Positions 54,696 through 63,894 of a stretch of 64,000 nt of DNA are shown here, piece by piece. Below the pieces are notes generated by a model. It had not been told where the DNA came from and searched no databases. It saw nothing but the letters and a program-made list of their open reading frames with translations. The position numbers and the translations under genes were made by a program. The stretch is from Bailinhaonella thermotolerans (lineage in GTDB: Bacteria; Actinomycetota; Actinomycetes; Streptosporangiales; Streptosporangiaceae), in the NCBI RefSeq assembly GCF_003594875.1, contig NZ_QZEY01000008.1, positions 248,001 to 312,000 of the forward strand, given 5' to 3'. Position 1 is the stretch's first letter. Each line of letters begins with the position of its first letter.

Positions 54696-55367
54696 ATGGC
54701 CGAGCAGAAACCCTTCCGCGTCGAGGTGAGCGTGGGCGCGCCGCGAGAGGCGGTGTGGCGGGCGCTGACCGAGCCCGCCGAGATCCGGCGCTGGCACGGG
54801 TGGGAGTACGACGGCCTGGACGAGGAGATCCGCTTCATCTACGTGGACCACGCCAAGCCGAGCCCGCCCGGCGAGATCCTGCTCGACGACGGGGCCCAGG
54901 GACAGAAGATCACCCTCCTCGCCGAGGGGACCGGCACGCTGGTCCGGGTGGCCCGGCCCGGCTCCCTGCCCGACGACGGGGCCTACGACGACATCGAGCA
55001 GGGCTGGGTGTGCTTCCTCCAGCAGCTCCGCCACTACCTGGAGCACCACCCCGGCGAGGACCGCGCCACGCTCCGCCTGGAGGGCCTGGCCGCCCCGGAC
55101 GCCACCCTGGCGGCCGTCCGCGACCGCTTCCCGGGCGAGACCCGGCACTCCGGCCGCTTCCAGCACGACATCGCCACCGCGCGCCCCGGCCGGGGCCTGC
55201 TGGTCTTCACCTCCCACGCGCCGCTCGACTCCTCCGCGCCGGCCCCGGTGACGCTCACGCTGACGGCTCACGGCCCCGGCGAGCGCGAGCTCACCGAGGC
55301 CCGCGAGGACCTCCGGTCCTGGTGGTCCTCGCTCGTGAGCGACCCCCGGACCGTCCCGCCGGGCTAG
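54696..55367 (+). CDS. SRPBCC/AHSA1-domain protein
   Basis: A 223-residue START-like protein. It opens with FRVEVSVGAPREAVWRALTE, then PAEIRRWHGWEYDGLDEEIR and GWVCFLQQLRHYLEHHPGED, characteristic of the Aha1-type SRPBCC domain. These bind hydrophobic ligands or act on toxic compounds. Divergent from the glycosyltransferase gene. GGAGG lies nine bases before ATG 54696. Confidence 0.87.
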   Translation: MAEQKPFRVEVSVGAPREAVWRALTEPAEIRRWHGWEYDGLDEEIRFIYVDHAKPSPPGEILLDDGAQGQKITLLAEGTGTLVRVARPGSLPDDGAYDDIEQGWVCFLQQLRHYLEHHPGEDRATLRLEGLAAPDATLAAVRDRFPGETRHSGRFQHDIATARPGRGLLVFTSHAPLDSSAPAPVTLTLTAHGPGERELTEAREDLRSWWSSLVSDPRTVPPG

Positions 55368-55423
55368 ACCCCGCGGCGGCGTCCCCCCGCCGGACGCCCG
55401 GGCGCCCGCCGTACGGCTGGGCG

Positions 55424-56635
55424 CTAGGCGCCCGCGAGGGCGGTGGTCGGGGGGAGACGCGCGGCGCGGACCGCCGGGTAGAGGCCGGCGACCAGGCCCG
55501 CCGCCAGCGCCGAGGCCAGGGCCGCGCCGAACGCCCAGAGCGGCAGCACGGCGGGCAGGCCGGTGGCGATCGCGTACCCCGCCCCGACCAGGGCGCCCAG
55601 GAGCACGCCGAGGACGCCGCCGAGCAGGGTGAGCAGCAGGGCCTCCGTGAGGAACTGGATCCTGATCTGCCCCCGCGTGGCGCCGAGGGCGCGCCGGAGC
55701 CCGATCTCGCCCCGCCGTTCCAGCACCGAGACGACCATGGTGTTGGCGACGCCGACCCCGCCGACGAACAGGGCCACCGCGCCCAGCCCCAGGAGGAGGT
55801 CGGTGAACGCCGCCCCGGCCGCCGCCTTGGCCGCGAGGGCGTCGGACGGGCGGCTGACCTCGACCTGGCCGGGGTTCTCCGGGTTCACGGTGCGGGGCAG
55901 CACGGCCCGGACCTCCTCCACCGCCGCGTCAGGGGAGCGTTCGTAGATCGTCGTCGGGTGGCCGTCGAAGCCGAGGTACGCCCTCGCCGCCGGGGCCCCG
56001 ACCAGCGCCGACCGCTCGATCTCCGGGGCCAGCGGCATCGGGTCCAGCAGTCCCGCGACCGTGAACCAGCGGTCCCCGAGCCACACCACGCGCCCCGGCT
56101 CCAAGATTCCCAGCCGTTCGGCGGCGACCGAGCCGAGCACGACGACGGGGTACCGCTCGGTCGCGGCGTTCAGCCACGTCCCGGCCCGCACGCTCCCGCC
56201 GAGGGTGCCCAGCAGGTCCCCGGTGACGGCCTGGACCGCGATCCCGCCGGTCTCCGCCTTCGGGATCCGGTCGCTCCGCAGCACCGCGGCCTCGGTGCGG
56301 CCGACGGCGGCGACCGAGGTCACCGGGGCGATCCGGGCGACCATGCGCTCGGCCCCGACCGGCAACCGTGACTCCTCGCCGGTGAACGACCGGGCGGCCT
56401 GGACCCGCAGCAGGTTGGTGCCGAGCGTGTCCAGCCGCCGCAGCAGGTCGGCCCGGGACGACTCGGAGATCGCCACGACCGCGATCATCGTGGCGATGCC
56501 GATCGCGATCCCCAGCGCCGACAGCACCGCCCGCCCCGGCCGCGTCCGCAGCCCGGTCATCCCCAGCCTGGCCAGGTCCGACGCCCGCAACCGCGCGGGC
56601 GTCAGCCGTTCCCCCACCGGCTCTCCGGGCGTCAT
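55424..56635 (-). CDS. ABC transporter permease, MacB/FtsX type
   Basis: A 403-residue permease. An N-terminal helix ([20 protein letters not shown]) is followed by a large extracytoplasmic domain (about 45-280) and three C-terminal helices with [20 protein letters not shown] and [20 protein letters not shown] (FtsX/MacB hallmark). It works with the ATPase and adaptor encoded upstream, probably in export of a peptide, antibiotic or lipid rather than bulk transport. Its start overlaps the ATPase stop (ATGA). Confidence 0.93.
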   Translation of the reverse strand: MTPGEPVGERLTPARLRASDLARLGMTGLRTRPGRAVLSALGIAIGIATMIAVVAISESSRADLLRRLDTLGTNLLRVQAARSFTGEESRLPVGAERMVARIAPVTSVAAVGRTEAAVLRSDRIPKAETGGIAVQAVTGDLLGTLGGSVRAGTWLNAATERYPVVVLGSVAAERLGILEPGRVVWLGDRWFTVAGLLDPMPLAPEIERSALVGAPAARAYLGFDGHPTTIYERSPDAAVEEVRAVLPRTVNPENPGQVEVSRPSDALAAKAAAGAAFTDLLLGLGAVALFVGGVGVANTMVVSVLERRGEIGLRRALGATRGQIRIQFLTEALLLTLLGGVLGVLLGALVGAGYAIATGLPAVLPLWAFGAALASALAAGLVAGLYPAVRAARLPPTTALAGA

Positions 56636-57402
56636 CGCGCTCCGCCCTCCTCCGCGGACACGGGCGGGGCAACCGGCGGGGTCACGGGCGCGGTCACCGG
56701 CGGCGGCCCGGCGGGCGGCGGCTCGCCGGGGGCCGGGTCCGCGCCGATGAGCCGCCCGTCGCGTACGGCGGCGCGGCGGCCGAAGCGGGCGGCGACCTCG
56801 GGGTCGTGGGTGATGACGACGAGCGTGGTCCCCTGCTCGTTCAGCCGGGTGAGGATCTCCACGACCACCTCCCCCGCGACCGAGTCGAGGTTGCCCGTGG
56901 GCTCGTCCGCGAGCAGGATCGGCGGGTTCCCGACCACCGCGCGGGCGATCGCGACGCGCTGACGCTCCCCACCGGAGAGCTGGTCGGGCCGGTGCCCCAG
57001 GCGGTGCGCGAGGCCCACCCGCTCCAGCGCCTCGGCCGCGCGGTTCCGGCGCTCCCCGCGCGGGGCGCCGCCGTACAGCAGCCCCTCGGCGACGTTCTCC
57101 AGCGCCGACAGGCCCGGGGCCAGGTGGAACCGCTGGAACACGAACCCGATGCTCCGCGCCCGCAGCGCCGACATGCCCCGGTCGGACAGGGTCCCGACGT
57201 CGTGCCCGGCGATGGTGACCGTGCCCGAGGTGGGCCGGTCCAGCGTGCCGACGATCTGGAGCAGCGTGGACTTGCCGGACCCGGACGGCCCGACGACGGC
57301 CAGCGACTCGCCCCGCTCCACGGTCAGGTCCACGCCGCGCAGGGCCGTGACGTTCCCCGGATAGACCTTGGTGACCCGGGACAACGAGATGACGGGGCTC
57401 AT
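56632..57402 (-). CDS. ABC transporter ATP-binding protein, MacB/LolD type
   Basis: A 256-residue ATPase. Walker [16 protein letters not shown]-loop region [18 protein letters not shown], signature [16 protein letters not shown], Walker [16 protein letters not shown] and the H-loop VVITHDP. The C-terminus is Pro-rich. It overlaps both neighbours by four bases (ATGA with the adaptor, ATGA with the permease). Confidence 0.96.
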   Translation of the reverse strand: MSPVISLSRVTKVYPGNVTALRGVDLTVERGESLAVVGPSGSGKSTLLQIVGTLDRPTSGTVTIAGHDVGTLSDRGMSALRARSIGFVFQRFHLAPGLSALENVAEGLLYGGAPRGERRNRAAEALERVGLAHRLGHRPDQLSGGERQRVAIARAVVGNPPILLADEPTGNLDSVAGEVVVEILTRLNEQGTTLVVITHDPEVAARFGRRAAVRDGRLIGADPAPGEPPPAGPPPVTAPVTPPVAPPVSAEEGGAR

Positions 57403-58448
57403 CGCGCCGGCACCCCCGCCTGCGCTCCCTCGGTCACGCCGGGCCCGCTGACCTCGACCCGGCCCCCGCCGTACGCGCCGGGGGTGACGGGGACGACGCG
57501 GCGCCCGCCGGGACCGTGCAACTCGACGCCGTAGCCGCCCTCGCGCAGCGCGAGCAGCGCCTCCACCGGCACGGACAGCACGCCGCGCCGCAGCCTGATG
57601 CTGAACCCCACGACCACCGGGGCCTGGTCGAAGCCCCCGGCCAGGCGCGCCGGGACGTCGATCTCCACCCGCACGACCAGGGCGTTCTCCTTGGCGGTGG
57701 ACCGTACGGCGACGCGGCCCACGCGGGCGACCTCGCCGGCGACGCTCCGCCCGCCGGGCAGCTCCACGTTCACGCGCGCCCCCTTCCTCGCGACCTCCCG
57801 GCGGCTCACGTCCAGCTCGACGGTCACCGTGCGCCGGGTGCCGGTGACGGTGAGCGCCGCCGCCCCCGCCGAGACCTTCTCGCCCACCGCGAGGCGGGCG
57901 CGTGCCAGCCGTACCGGACCGGGCAGGAAGACGACCTGGGCCGCCGTCACCTCGCCGGTGCGGGGCAGGCCGGCCGCCTTCTGCCAGCGGCGTACGGCTC
58001 GCGCCGTGCCGAGGGAGAAGTGCCGGTCCACGGTCAGGCCGTCGCCGTGGCCGAGGGCGCGGAGGTTGCGTTCGAGCTGGCGGACGTCCGGGCCGTCCTT
58101 CACCCCGTGCCGCAGGTCCCGGTAGAGCGGGAGCGTGCCGTACATCAGCACGACGGGCTCGCGGTCCACCCGGTACAGCGCCTTGCCGCGCCGGATCAGC
58201 GTGCCCTCGGCGGGGACGGAGGTGACCACTCCGGCGCGGCCGGCGGCCAGGTCGCGCCGGTCGGCGTAGCCGAGGGTCCCGCCGGCCGTGACCGTGTCCA
58301 CCAGGTCCCCGCGCGTGATGGGGACGGTCGCCCCCGCCGGGGCGGACGCGGGGGCCGCGGCGGTCGGCGTCGTCGCCGAGAGCCGCCACACGGTCACCCC
58401 CGCGCCCAGCACGACGAGCGCGGCGACGGCGAGGAGGATCCTCCTCAC
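57399..58448 (-). CDS. MacA-like adaptor with peptidoglycan-binding domain
   Basis: A 349-residue, N-terminally anchored protein ([20 protein letters not shown]). A peptidoglycan-binding-type segment ([20 protein letters not shown] then [17 protein letters not shown]) sits inside the adaptor fold, followed by beta-rich barrel regions ([20 protein letters not shown]). Adaptors of this kind link MacB-type permeases to the cell wall in Gram-positives. GTG 58448 overlaps the upstream stop (GTGA). Confidence 0.9.
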   Translation of the reverse strand: MRRILLAVAALVVLGAGVTVWRLSATTPTAAAPASAPAGATVPITRGDLVDTVTAGGTLGYADRRDLAAGRAGVVTSVPAEGTLIRRGKALYRVDREPVVLMYGTLPLYRDLRHGVKDGPDVRQLERNLRALGHGDGLTVDRHFSLGTARAVRRWQKAAGLPRTGEVTAAQVVFLPGPVRLARARLAVGEKVSAGAAALTVTGTRRTVTVELDVSRREVARKGARVNVELPGGRSVAGEVARVGRVAVRSTAKENALVVRVEIDVPARLAGGFDQAPVVVGFSIRLRRGVLSVPVEALLALREGGYGVELHGPGGRRVVPVTPGAYGGGRVEVSGPGVTEGAQAGVPAR

Positions 58449-58936
58449 TTCCCCGCCCTGAAGGGCGAGCACGCCTTCTCGGCCGCGTCGTGCTCGGCCT
58501 CGGAGGCGGCGCCGAACCGGATCTCGCCGTTGCTGGGGTCGGGACCCTTCACCTCGATGCCCCGCTTGCGGTAGCACTCGGCGTACTTCGTGAGCCGGTC
58601 GAGCTCGGCGGCGTCCGGCGGCGGGGCGGCCTCCCGCCCGGCCTCCATCTCCTTCATGCAGGCCTTCATCGCCTTCTCGTACCGGACGCGCACGGCCTCG
58701 TCCGGGGGCGGCGTGGAGTACTTGCCCTGGTCGGGCGAGCCGGGGTCGGGGTAGTCGGCGACGCCCTCCCGCCGCATGCACTTGGCGTGGGCGAGCATCG
58801 GGTCGTCCCCGGAGCCCTTCGCGGCCGGGGACGCCGGCGTCTTCGTCCCGCCCGCGCTCGCGACCTCGGAGGCGGGCGCGGTGCCGCCGCAGGCGGACAC
58901 GAGCAGCAGGGCGGCGAGGGCGATCCTCAGTTTCAT
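58445..58936 (-). CDS. Four-cysteine lipoprotein of the MacAB-like operon
   Basis: A 163-residue lipoprotein: MKLRIALAALLLVSACGG gives the lipobox cysteine (residue 16). The mature part has conserved-looking cysteines in AKCMRREGVADYPDPG, KACMKEMEAGRE, YAECYRKRGIEVKGPDPS and [10 protein letters not shown]. It probably partners the downstream exporter, perhaps as a substrate-binding or immunity-type protein; the function is not established. AAGG precedes ATG 58936. Confidence 0.85.
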   Translation of the reverse strand: MKLRIALAALLLVSACGGTAPASEVASAGGTKTPASPAAKGSGDDPMLAHAKCMRREGVADYPDPGSPDQGKYSTPPPDEAVRVRYEKAMKACMKEMEAGREAAPPPDAAELDRLTKYAECYRKRGIEVKGPDPSNGEIRFGAASEAEHDAAEKACSPFRAGK

Positions 58937-59174
58937 GCGGGCCTTCTTCCACAGGATGTGAACTTCGGTACGGCTCCGCCGGGCGGCGGGCCGGTGGGCC
59001 GGGCGCGCCGTTCGCGGGCACGCCGGACAGAGCTCACGGCGGGACTCCACCGGAGCGGCGGATCAGCGGTTCAGCGGGTCGGAGATCGGAAAGGGGCGGA
59101 GATCGGAAAAGGGGGCGGCGGGCGGACCCGGTCAGGTCAGACCGGACCAGGCCAGGTCGGCAGGGTCGGCAGGG
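58937..59174. promoter_or_regulatory. Promoter gap before the ABC operon, with short direct repeats
   Basis: A 238-bp gap downstream of the CU044_5270 gene and upstream of the ABC operon. Direct repeats of cggagatcggaaagggg lie at 59080-59096 and 59097-59115, and 9-bp tandem units (tcggcaggg) near 59155. No gene seen. Confidence 0.5.
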
Positions 59175-60293
59175 TCAGCAGGGGATCTTCATGCGGGAGG
59201 CGCCGGGAGCGGGTTTCGGCACCCGATCGACGACCTCGATGGACAGTTGCGCCTCGGAGACCAGCGTCAGGCCCGCCGGCCGGACGAAGGAGGGGCCGCC
59301 GATCTCGATCGTGTGCTCCCGCGTGCTCGTCAGGCGCTGGCCGAGGTACCGGTACGTCTCCCGGTCGAAGATCATTTCGCTGCGGACGCCGTCCTCCTCC
59401 TCCATCGCGACGCCGATCCCGCGCCGGCCCGCCGCGTCCGCGGTGTCGGGCACGACGGTGACGCCGTCGATCCCCGCCGCGACCGTGAACAGCGCGCTGC
59501 GCAGGCTGGGCCGCAGGTTGTCGCCGGCCAGGGCGGTGACCTGTCTCCACAGCCGCACCGCGTCGGGCCGCCCGGCCATCCCGCCCTTGGCGCTGACCGC
59601 GAGCAGGCGTTCGCGCAGCCGTACCGGATCGGCCGGCCACTCACCCGCGCGCTCGCGCCACAGCTCGGGCGGGGTGCCGGTGGTGCAGGCGTCGTACACG
59701 ATGTCCGAGGTCCTGTCCTTCGTCCTCCACGCCTCGGGGGGCAGGGGGTGGCCGGGAAGGGGTTCGGGGGCGTTCTCCACCTCACGCCGCAGCAGGACGC
59801 CGGAACCGCCGGCGGGCAGCCACTCCTGGATCCGGCCGCCGCCGATCCAGGCGACGGTCTTCTTCCCGGTGTGCGCGTAGACGGTGTACTTCTCCAGGCT
59901 GACGGTGTGGACGTACTGCCCGGGCTTCGGCGTCAGCTCCGGCTCGGCGGCGGCGGCCGCCGCGGCCCGCGCGAGCAGGTCGCGGGCCCCCGGCCGCGTC
60001 CCCGGGGCGCCGCCGACCACCACGGGCCCGGCCGTCAGGGCCGCCGCCAGCGCCCCCGCGACCGCCAGCCGCGCCCCCATCCGGCGCCGCCGCGCCACGC
60101 CGTACGGCGCGCGGCCGGGCAGGAGTCGGGCGCGGCCCGGGCCGTACCGCGTGAGCAGGGCGGACAGGCGGGAGCGCGGGCGCGACTCGGCCTCGGCGGC
60201 GCGGAGGAGGCCGGCGCGGGCGCGGGACAGCGCGTCCTCGCCGGGCTCGGGGACGCCGGACCAGAGGCGGCGCACCCGCTCCAGCTCATCCAT
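59175..60293 (-). CDS. CU044_5270 family protein (ECF sigma partner)
   Basis: A 372-residue protein of the actinobacterial CU044_5270 family. The cytoplasmic N-terminus (VRRLWSGVPEPGEDALSRAR) is followed by one helix (LAVAGALAAALTAGPVVVGG) and a large extracytoplasmic domain (QYVHTVSLEKYTVY, RSEMIFDRETYRYLGQRL) ending in Cys. It overlaps the ECF sigma gene by eight bases and is likely its membrane-anchored modulator or anti-sigma factor. Confidence 0.9.
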   Translation of the reverse strand: MDELERVRRLWSGVPEPGEDALSRARAGLLRAAEAESRPRSRLSALLTRYGPGRARLLPGRAPYGVARRRRMGARLAVAGALAAALTAGPVVVGGAPGTRPGARDLLARAAAAAAAEPELTPKPGQYVHTVSLEKYTVYAHTGKKTVAWIGGGRIQEWLPAGGSGVLLRREVENAPEPLPGHPLPPEAWRTKDRTSDIVYDACTTGTPPELWRERAGEWPADPVRLRERLLAVSAKGGMAGRPDAVRLWRQVTALAGDNLRPSLRSALFTVAAGIDGVTVVPDTADAAGRRGIGVAMEEEDGVRSEMIFDRETYRYLGQRLTSTREHTIEIGGPSFVRPAGLTLVSEAQLSIEVVDRVPKPAPGASRMKIPC

Positions 60294-60858
60294 GACGGTC
60301 CTCCAGCTCCTCGCGGATCTTCTTGCGGGCGCGGTTGAGCCGGGAGCGCACGGTCCCCACGGGGATGCCGAGCGCGGCCGCGGTCTCCTCGTACGACAGC
60401 TCCGCCCACGCCGTCAGCAGCAGCACGTCCCGGTCCCCCGCCCTGAGCCGCAGCAGCGCGGCGGCCAGCGGCCGGTTGACCGCCAGGGTGTCCGCCTGGT
60501 GCTCGACGAGTCCGCCGGACACCTCCGCCGGGTGCACGCCGCTGCGGACGTACGCCCGGTACAGCGAGACCTCGTCGCGCCGGCGCTTGCCGATCACGTT
60601 CGAGGCGATGCCGTACAGCCAGGGCCGCGCGTCCGCCCGCTCCAGGTCGTAGCGGTGCCGGTGCTGGAACGCGGCGAGGAACGTCTCGGACACCACGTCC
60701 TCGCCCGCGTCGGGACCGAGCCGCCGTACGGCGTAGCGGTGCACCGCGGGCGCGTACCGGTCGAACAGCTCGGCGAAGACCTCGGGCTCGGTCAGGGAGC
60801 GCCGGATCAGCGTGGCGTCGTCGGCCGCGGGCGGCGCGGGGACGCACACAGCGGTCAT
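60286..60858 (-). CDS. ECF RNA polymerase sigma factor
   Basis: A 190-residue sigma-70 family protein. Region 2: FAELFDRYAPAVHRYAVRRL, SETFLAAFQHRHRYD, RPWLYGIASNVIGKRRRDEV. Region 4: DVLLLTAWAELSYEETAAAL then GIPVGTVRSRLNRARKKIRE. ATG 60858 is chosen for the typical length; an upstream in-frame start (60912) lies within the likely promoter. Co-transcribed with the CU044_5270 gene. Confidence 0.94.
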   Translation of the reverse strand: MTAVCVPAPPAADDATLIRRSLTEPEVFAELFDRYAPAVHRYAVRRLGPDAGEDVVSETFLAAFQHRHRYDLERADARPWLYGIASNVIGKRRRDEVSLYRAYVRSGVHPAEVSGGLVEHQADTLAVNRPLAAALLRLRAGDRDVLLLTAWAELSYEETAAALGIPVGTVRSRLNRARKKIREELEDRHG

Positions 60859-60917
60859 TCGGTGATCGCTCCTTCGGGTGAGCGGGGCGCGGTCTCGCGT
60901 TCCGCCGGACACCTGTG

Positions 60918-60943
60918 ATTACCGCCGCGGCCGGAAAAGGTTC
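60918..60943 (-). promoter_or_regulatory. Candidate ECF-type promoter of the sigma factor gene
   Basis: On the minus strand GAACC (with preceding GGTTCGT making a 12-bp palindrome, GGTTCACGAACC on the plus strand at 60939-60950) is followed after 14 nt by CGGTAAT. This resembles -35/-10 elements of autoregulated ECF sigma factors. Confidence 0.45.
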
Positions 60944-60974
60944 ACGAACCACCCGAAAAGATCCCGGGAACGAC

Positions 60975-61007
60975 GACGCCCCCGCGGTGAGCTGCCGCGG
61001 GGGCGTC
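60975..61007 (-). terminator. Perfect hairpin after the PPOX gene
   Basis: GACGCCCCCGCGG and CCGCGGGGGCGTC, a 13-bp stem with loop TGAGCTG, 15 bp past the stop of the PPOX gene and before the sigma promoter. Confidence 0.8.
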
Positions 61008-61021
61008 CGGAGGAGGAGGCG

Positions 61022-61648
61022 TCAGGAGGCGTAGAGACGGTCGGCGTAGCTCGGCCCGTAGTAGGCGGTCAGCTCCTCCAGGGACTCCTCGGCGTGCTGC
61101 ACCGCCTTGACGATCTCCGGCATGCCGGGAACGGCCGCGGGGTTCCAGGTCTCGCTCTTCCACAGGGAGGAGCGCATGAACGCCTTCGCGCAGTGGTGGA
61201 AGATCGTGTCGATCTCGACGATCAGGGCGAGGCGCGGCCGGTGGCCCTTGACGATCATGTCGTCGAAGAACGGGGCCTCGCGCACGAGCGTCGCGCGGCC
61301 GTTGATCCGCAGGGTGTCGGGACGGCCCGGGATCACGAAGAGCAGCCCCACGTGCGGGTTCTCAAGGATGTTGCGGAAACCGTCCGCGCGGCGGTTGCCC
61401 GGCCGGTCCGGGATCGCGATCGTGGTGTCGTCCAGGACGTGGACGAACCCGGCGGGGTCCCCCTTCGGCGAGACGTCGCAGTCGCCCTCCGCGCCCGCCG
61501 TGGCGATCAGGCAGAACGGCGAGGCCGCCAGCCACATCCGGTCCAGCTCGTGCAGCCGCTTGCGCTCCTTGGCGATGGCGCGCGGCATCGGCTCCCCGAG
61601 CAGTTCGCGCAGCTCAGCCGCCGACCCGACCTTCACAACCCCGTCCAT
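61022..61648 (-). CDS. FMN-dependent PPOX-type flavoprotein (MSMEG_1061 family)
   Basis: A 208-residue split-barrel flavin protein. The FMN-binding part reads FCLIATAGAEGDCDVSPKGD, then IAIPDRPGNRRADGFRNILE and NPHVGLLFVIPGRPDTLRIN, and the C-terminus has FHHCAKAFMRSSLWKSETW. Family members bind FMN or F420; substrates are mostly unknown. ATG 61648 with AAGGGG upstream is preferred to GTG 61666. Confidence 0.9.
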   Translation of the reverse strand: MDGVVKVGSAAELRELLGEPMPRAIAKERKRLHELDRMWLAASPFCLIATAGAEGDCDVSPKGDPAGFVHVLDDTTIAIPDRPGNRRADGFRNILENPHVGLLFVIPGRPDTLRINGRATLVREAPFFDDMIVKGHRPRLALIVEIDTIFHHCAKAFMRSSLWKSETWNPAAVPGMPEIVKAVQHAEESLEELTAYYGPSYADRLYAS

Positions 61649-61700
61649 GTATGCCCCTTCTGTCACATATGCCCGGAGTCCGAGGATAGATCAGCGGCCT

Positions 61701-62369
61701 CTACCCGGCCGGGGTCCGGGGGGCGATCAGGCCGGACTCGTAGGCGTGGATGACGAGCTGGGCCCGGTCGCGGGCGTTCAGCTTGGTCATGGCCCGGCTG
61801 ACGTGGGTCTTGGCGGTGAGCGGGCTGATCACCATCTTCGCCGCGATCTCCTCGTTGGTCAGGCCCCGCGCCACCAGGGCCACCACCTCGCGCTCGCGGT
61901 TGGTCAGCACCTCCAGCGCGTCCGCCGACACCGTGCCCGGCGGGCGGGAGACGAACTCGCCGATCAGCTTGCGCGTGATCGCCGGGGACAGCAGCGCGTC
62001 GCCTCGGGCGGCCAGCCGTACGGCCTGGAGCAGGTCCTCCGGCTCGGTGTCCTTGAGCACGAACCCCGTCGCGCCCGCCCGCAGCGCGTTGAAGACGTAC
62101 TCGTCCAGCCCGTAGTTGGTCACGATGACCACGCGCACCCCGGCCAGCGCCGGCTCGGCCGCGATCCGGCGCGTCGCCTCGATCCCGTCCATCACCGGCA
62201 TCTGCACGTCCACCAGCGCCACGTCCGGCACCAGCGCGCGGGCCATCTCGACGCCGCGCGCCCCGTCCCCGGCCTCCCCCACGACCTCGATGTCGTCCTC
62301 GGCCGACAGCAGCGCGCGGAACCCGGCGCGCATCAGTGCCTGGTCGTCCACCAGCAGCACCCGGATCAC
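61701..62369 (-). CDS. NarL/LuxR-type response regulator
   Basis: A 222-residue regulator. The receiver domain has IRVLLVDDQALMRAGFRALL, the phospho-acceptor Asp in VALVDVQMPVMDGIEAT, and FVLKDTEPEDLL (Lys). The DNA-binding GerE domain follows (LTNREREVVALVARGLTNEE, then AAKMVISPLTAKTHVSRAMT). GTG 62369 overlaps the kinase stop (GTGA), so the pair is co-translated. Confidence 0.95.
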   Translation of the reverse strand: MIRVLLVDDQALMRAGFRALLSAEDDIEVVGEAGDGARGVEMARALVPDVALVDVQMPVMDGIEATRRIAAEPALAGVRVVIVTNYGLDEYVFNALRAGATGFVLKDTEPEDLLQAVRLAARGDALLSPAITRKLIGEFVSRPPGTVSADALEVLTNREREVVALVARGLTNEEIAAKMVISPLTAKTHVSRAMTKLNARDRAQLVIHAYESGLIAPRTPAG

Positions 62370-63706
62370 CGCGCCGCGCCCCCCTGCTCCCGGTCGCCCG
62401 CGGCCGTCCCCTCCGGCGCCGCGTGCACGGGTACGGCTCCCGCGCGCTCCTCCCCGGTCGCGGCGGCCCCGGGCCGTACGGCGACGGCGGAATCCCCGGC
62501 GGGCGGGGCGTCCACCGCGGGCAGCGCCTCCTCTGCGGGCGGAGCGTCCGCGGCGGGGGCGTCCGCGGCGGGGGCGGGGAGCTCGGCGCGGACGCGGAAG
62601 CCGCCGCCGGGACGGGGACCGGCGGTGAGCCGCCCGCCGAGGGCGGTGACGCGCTCGCGCATGCCGATGAGGCCGACGCCGGGGACCGCCGAGGGGTCGG
62701 GCTCGGCCGTGCCCGCGTCGTCCACCTGCACGACGAGGCGGTCGGCCTCGTAGGTGAGCAGGACGGTCGCCGGGGCGCCGCCGGCGTGGCGGGTGACGTT
62801 CGTGAGGGATTCCTGCACGATCCGGTACGCCGCCTGCTCCACCGGCTCGGGCAGGGGCCGGCGGGGGCCGCGCACGGAGAGCGTGGTCGCGAGCCCGGCG
62901 GAGCGGAACCGCTCGGCCAGCTCGCCGAGGCGGTGCAGCCCGTTCGGCGGGGCCTCGTCCTCGGGCCGGCGCAGCACGTCGAGGGTCGCGCGCAGCTCGC
63001 GCATCGCCTCGGTGCTGGCCTCCTGGATCGCCAGCAGCGCCTCGGGCACCTCCTCGCCGCGCTTGCGGTGCAGGTGAACGGCCACTCCCGCCTGGAGCTT
63101 GATAATCGAGATGTTGTGGGTGAGCGAGTCGTGCAGCTCCCGCGCGATGCGCAGCCGCTCCTCGCCCGCGCGGCGCAGCGCCGCCTCCTCACGCGTGCGC
63201 TCGGCCTCGACCGCGCGCTGCTCGACCTGCTCCAGGTACGCCTGGCGGTGACGGGACACCACGCCCGCGACGATCGCCGCGACGAACCAGCCCATCGCGA
63301 GCCCCAGGCGCTCGGTGATCTGCCGCGCGGGCCGGCCGTCGGCCACCCCGAGCAGCTCGACCGCGAACGAGGCCGACAGGAACAGCAGCCCGGCCACGGA
63401 GGAGAGCACGAACGTGCCCGCCCGCACGGCCAGGAAGATCGCGACCAGCACGGGGACCATCGCGGAGACGCCGGGGTCCGACCGCAGCGAGTACGCCACC
63501 ATCGCGGCGGTGGAGACCACCAGCGCCACCGCGGGCACGCGCCGCCCGACGACGAGCACCCCCGCGCCGGCCGCCATGAGCAGGTAGTCCAGGAGGTCCG
63601 CCGGTTTCTCCGCCAGGACCAGCGAGTTCACCGCCAGGGTCACGGCGAGCCCGCCGCCCAGGGCCAGGTCGGGCCAGTTCTCCCGCCACGCTCGTCGCCC
63701 GTTCAT
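62366..63706 (-). CDS. Sensor histidine kinase (HisKA_3, NarX/DesK-like)
   Basis: A 446-residue kinase. Five to six N-terminal helices (about 15-150) form the membrane sensor. The phosphorylation motif is RIARELHDSLTHNISIIKLQ (His in ELHDS). The ATPase domain shows IVQESLTNVTRHAGG, LVVQVDDAGTAEPD and GVGLIGMRERVTALGG. The C-terminal 70 residues are Ala/Pro-rich and probably disordered. ATG 63706; signal unknown. Confidence 0.94.
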   Translation of the reverse strand: MNGRRAWRENWPDLALGGGLAVTLAVNSLVLAEKPADLLDYLLMAAGAGVLVVGRRVPAVALVVSTAAMVAYSLRSDPGVSAMVPVLVAIFLAVRAGTFVLSSVAGLLFLSASFAVELLGVADGRPARQITERLGLAMGWFVAAIVAGVVSRHRQAYLEQVEQRAVEAERTREEAALRRAGEERLRIARELHDSLTHNISIIKLQAGVAVHLHRKRGEEVPEALLAIQEASTEAMRELRATLDVLRRPEDEAPPNGLHRLGELAERFRSAGLATTLSVRGPRRPLPEPVEQAAYRIVQESLTNVTRHAGGAPATVLLTYEADRLVVQVDDAGTAEPDPSAVPGVGLIGMRERVTALGGRLTAGPRPGGGFRVRAELPAPAADAPAADAPPAEEALPAVDAPPAGDSAVAVRPGAAATGEERAGAVPVHAAPEGTAAGDREQGGAAR

Positions 63707-63758
63707 CTTCCGCACATTAGCCCCAAAACCCCCCGGCCACCTCCCGCCGGGGGAGTGC

Positions 63759-63819
63759 CCCGCGGCTACTCCCCCCGCAGTAGGCGCCCCGCTCCGCCCC
63801 TGGCGGGAGTAGCCGCGGG
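63759..63819. promoter_or_regulatory. Long inverted repeat in the divergent kinase/oxidoreductase promoter
   Basis: CCCGCGGCTACTCCC (63759-63773) and GGGAGTAGCCGCGGG (63805-63819) are perfect 15-bp arms 31 bp apart. A third half-site GGGAGT lies at 63751-63756. It is a likely operator for the adjacent response regulator. Confidence 0.65.
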
Positions 63820-63894
63820 TGCCTCCGGCCGTACGACGACCCGGAGGGGGCCGCGCGGCGAGCATCGGAGCACACCGACAGCAAGGGGGATCCG

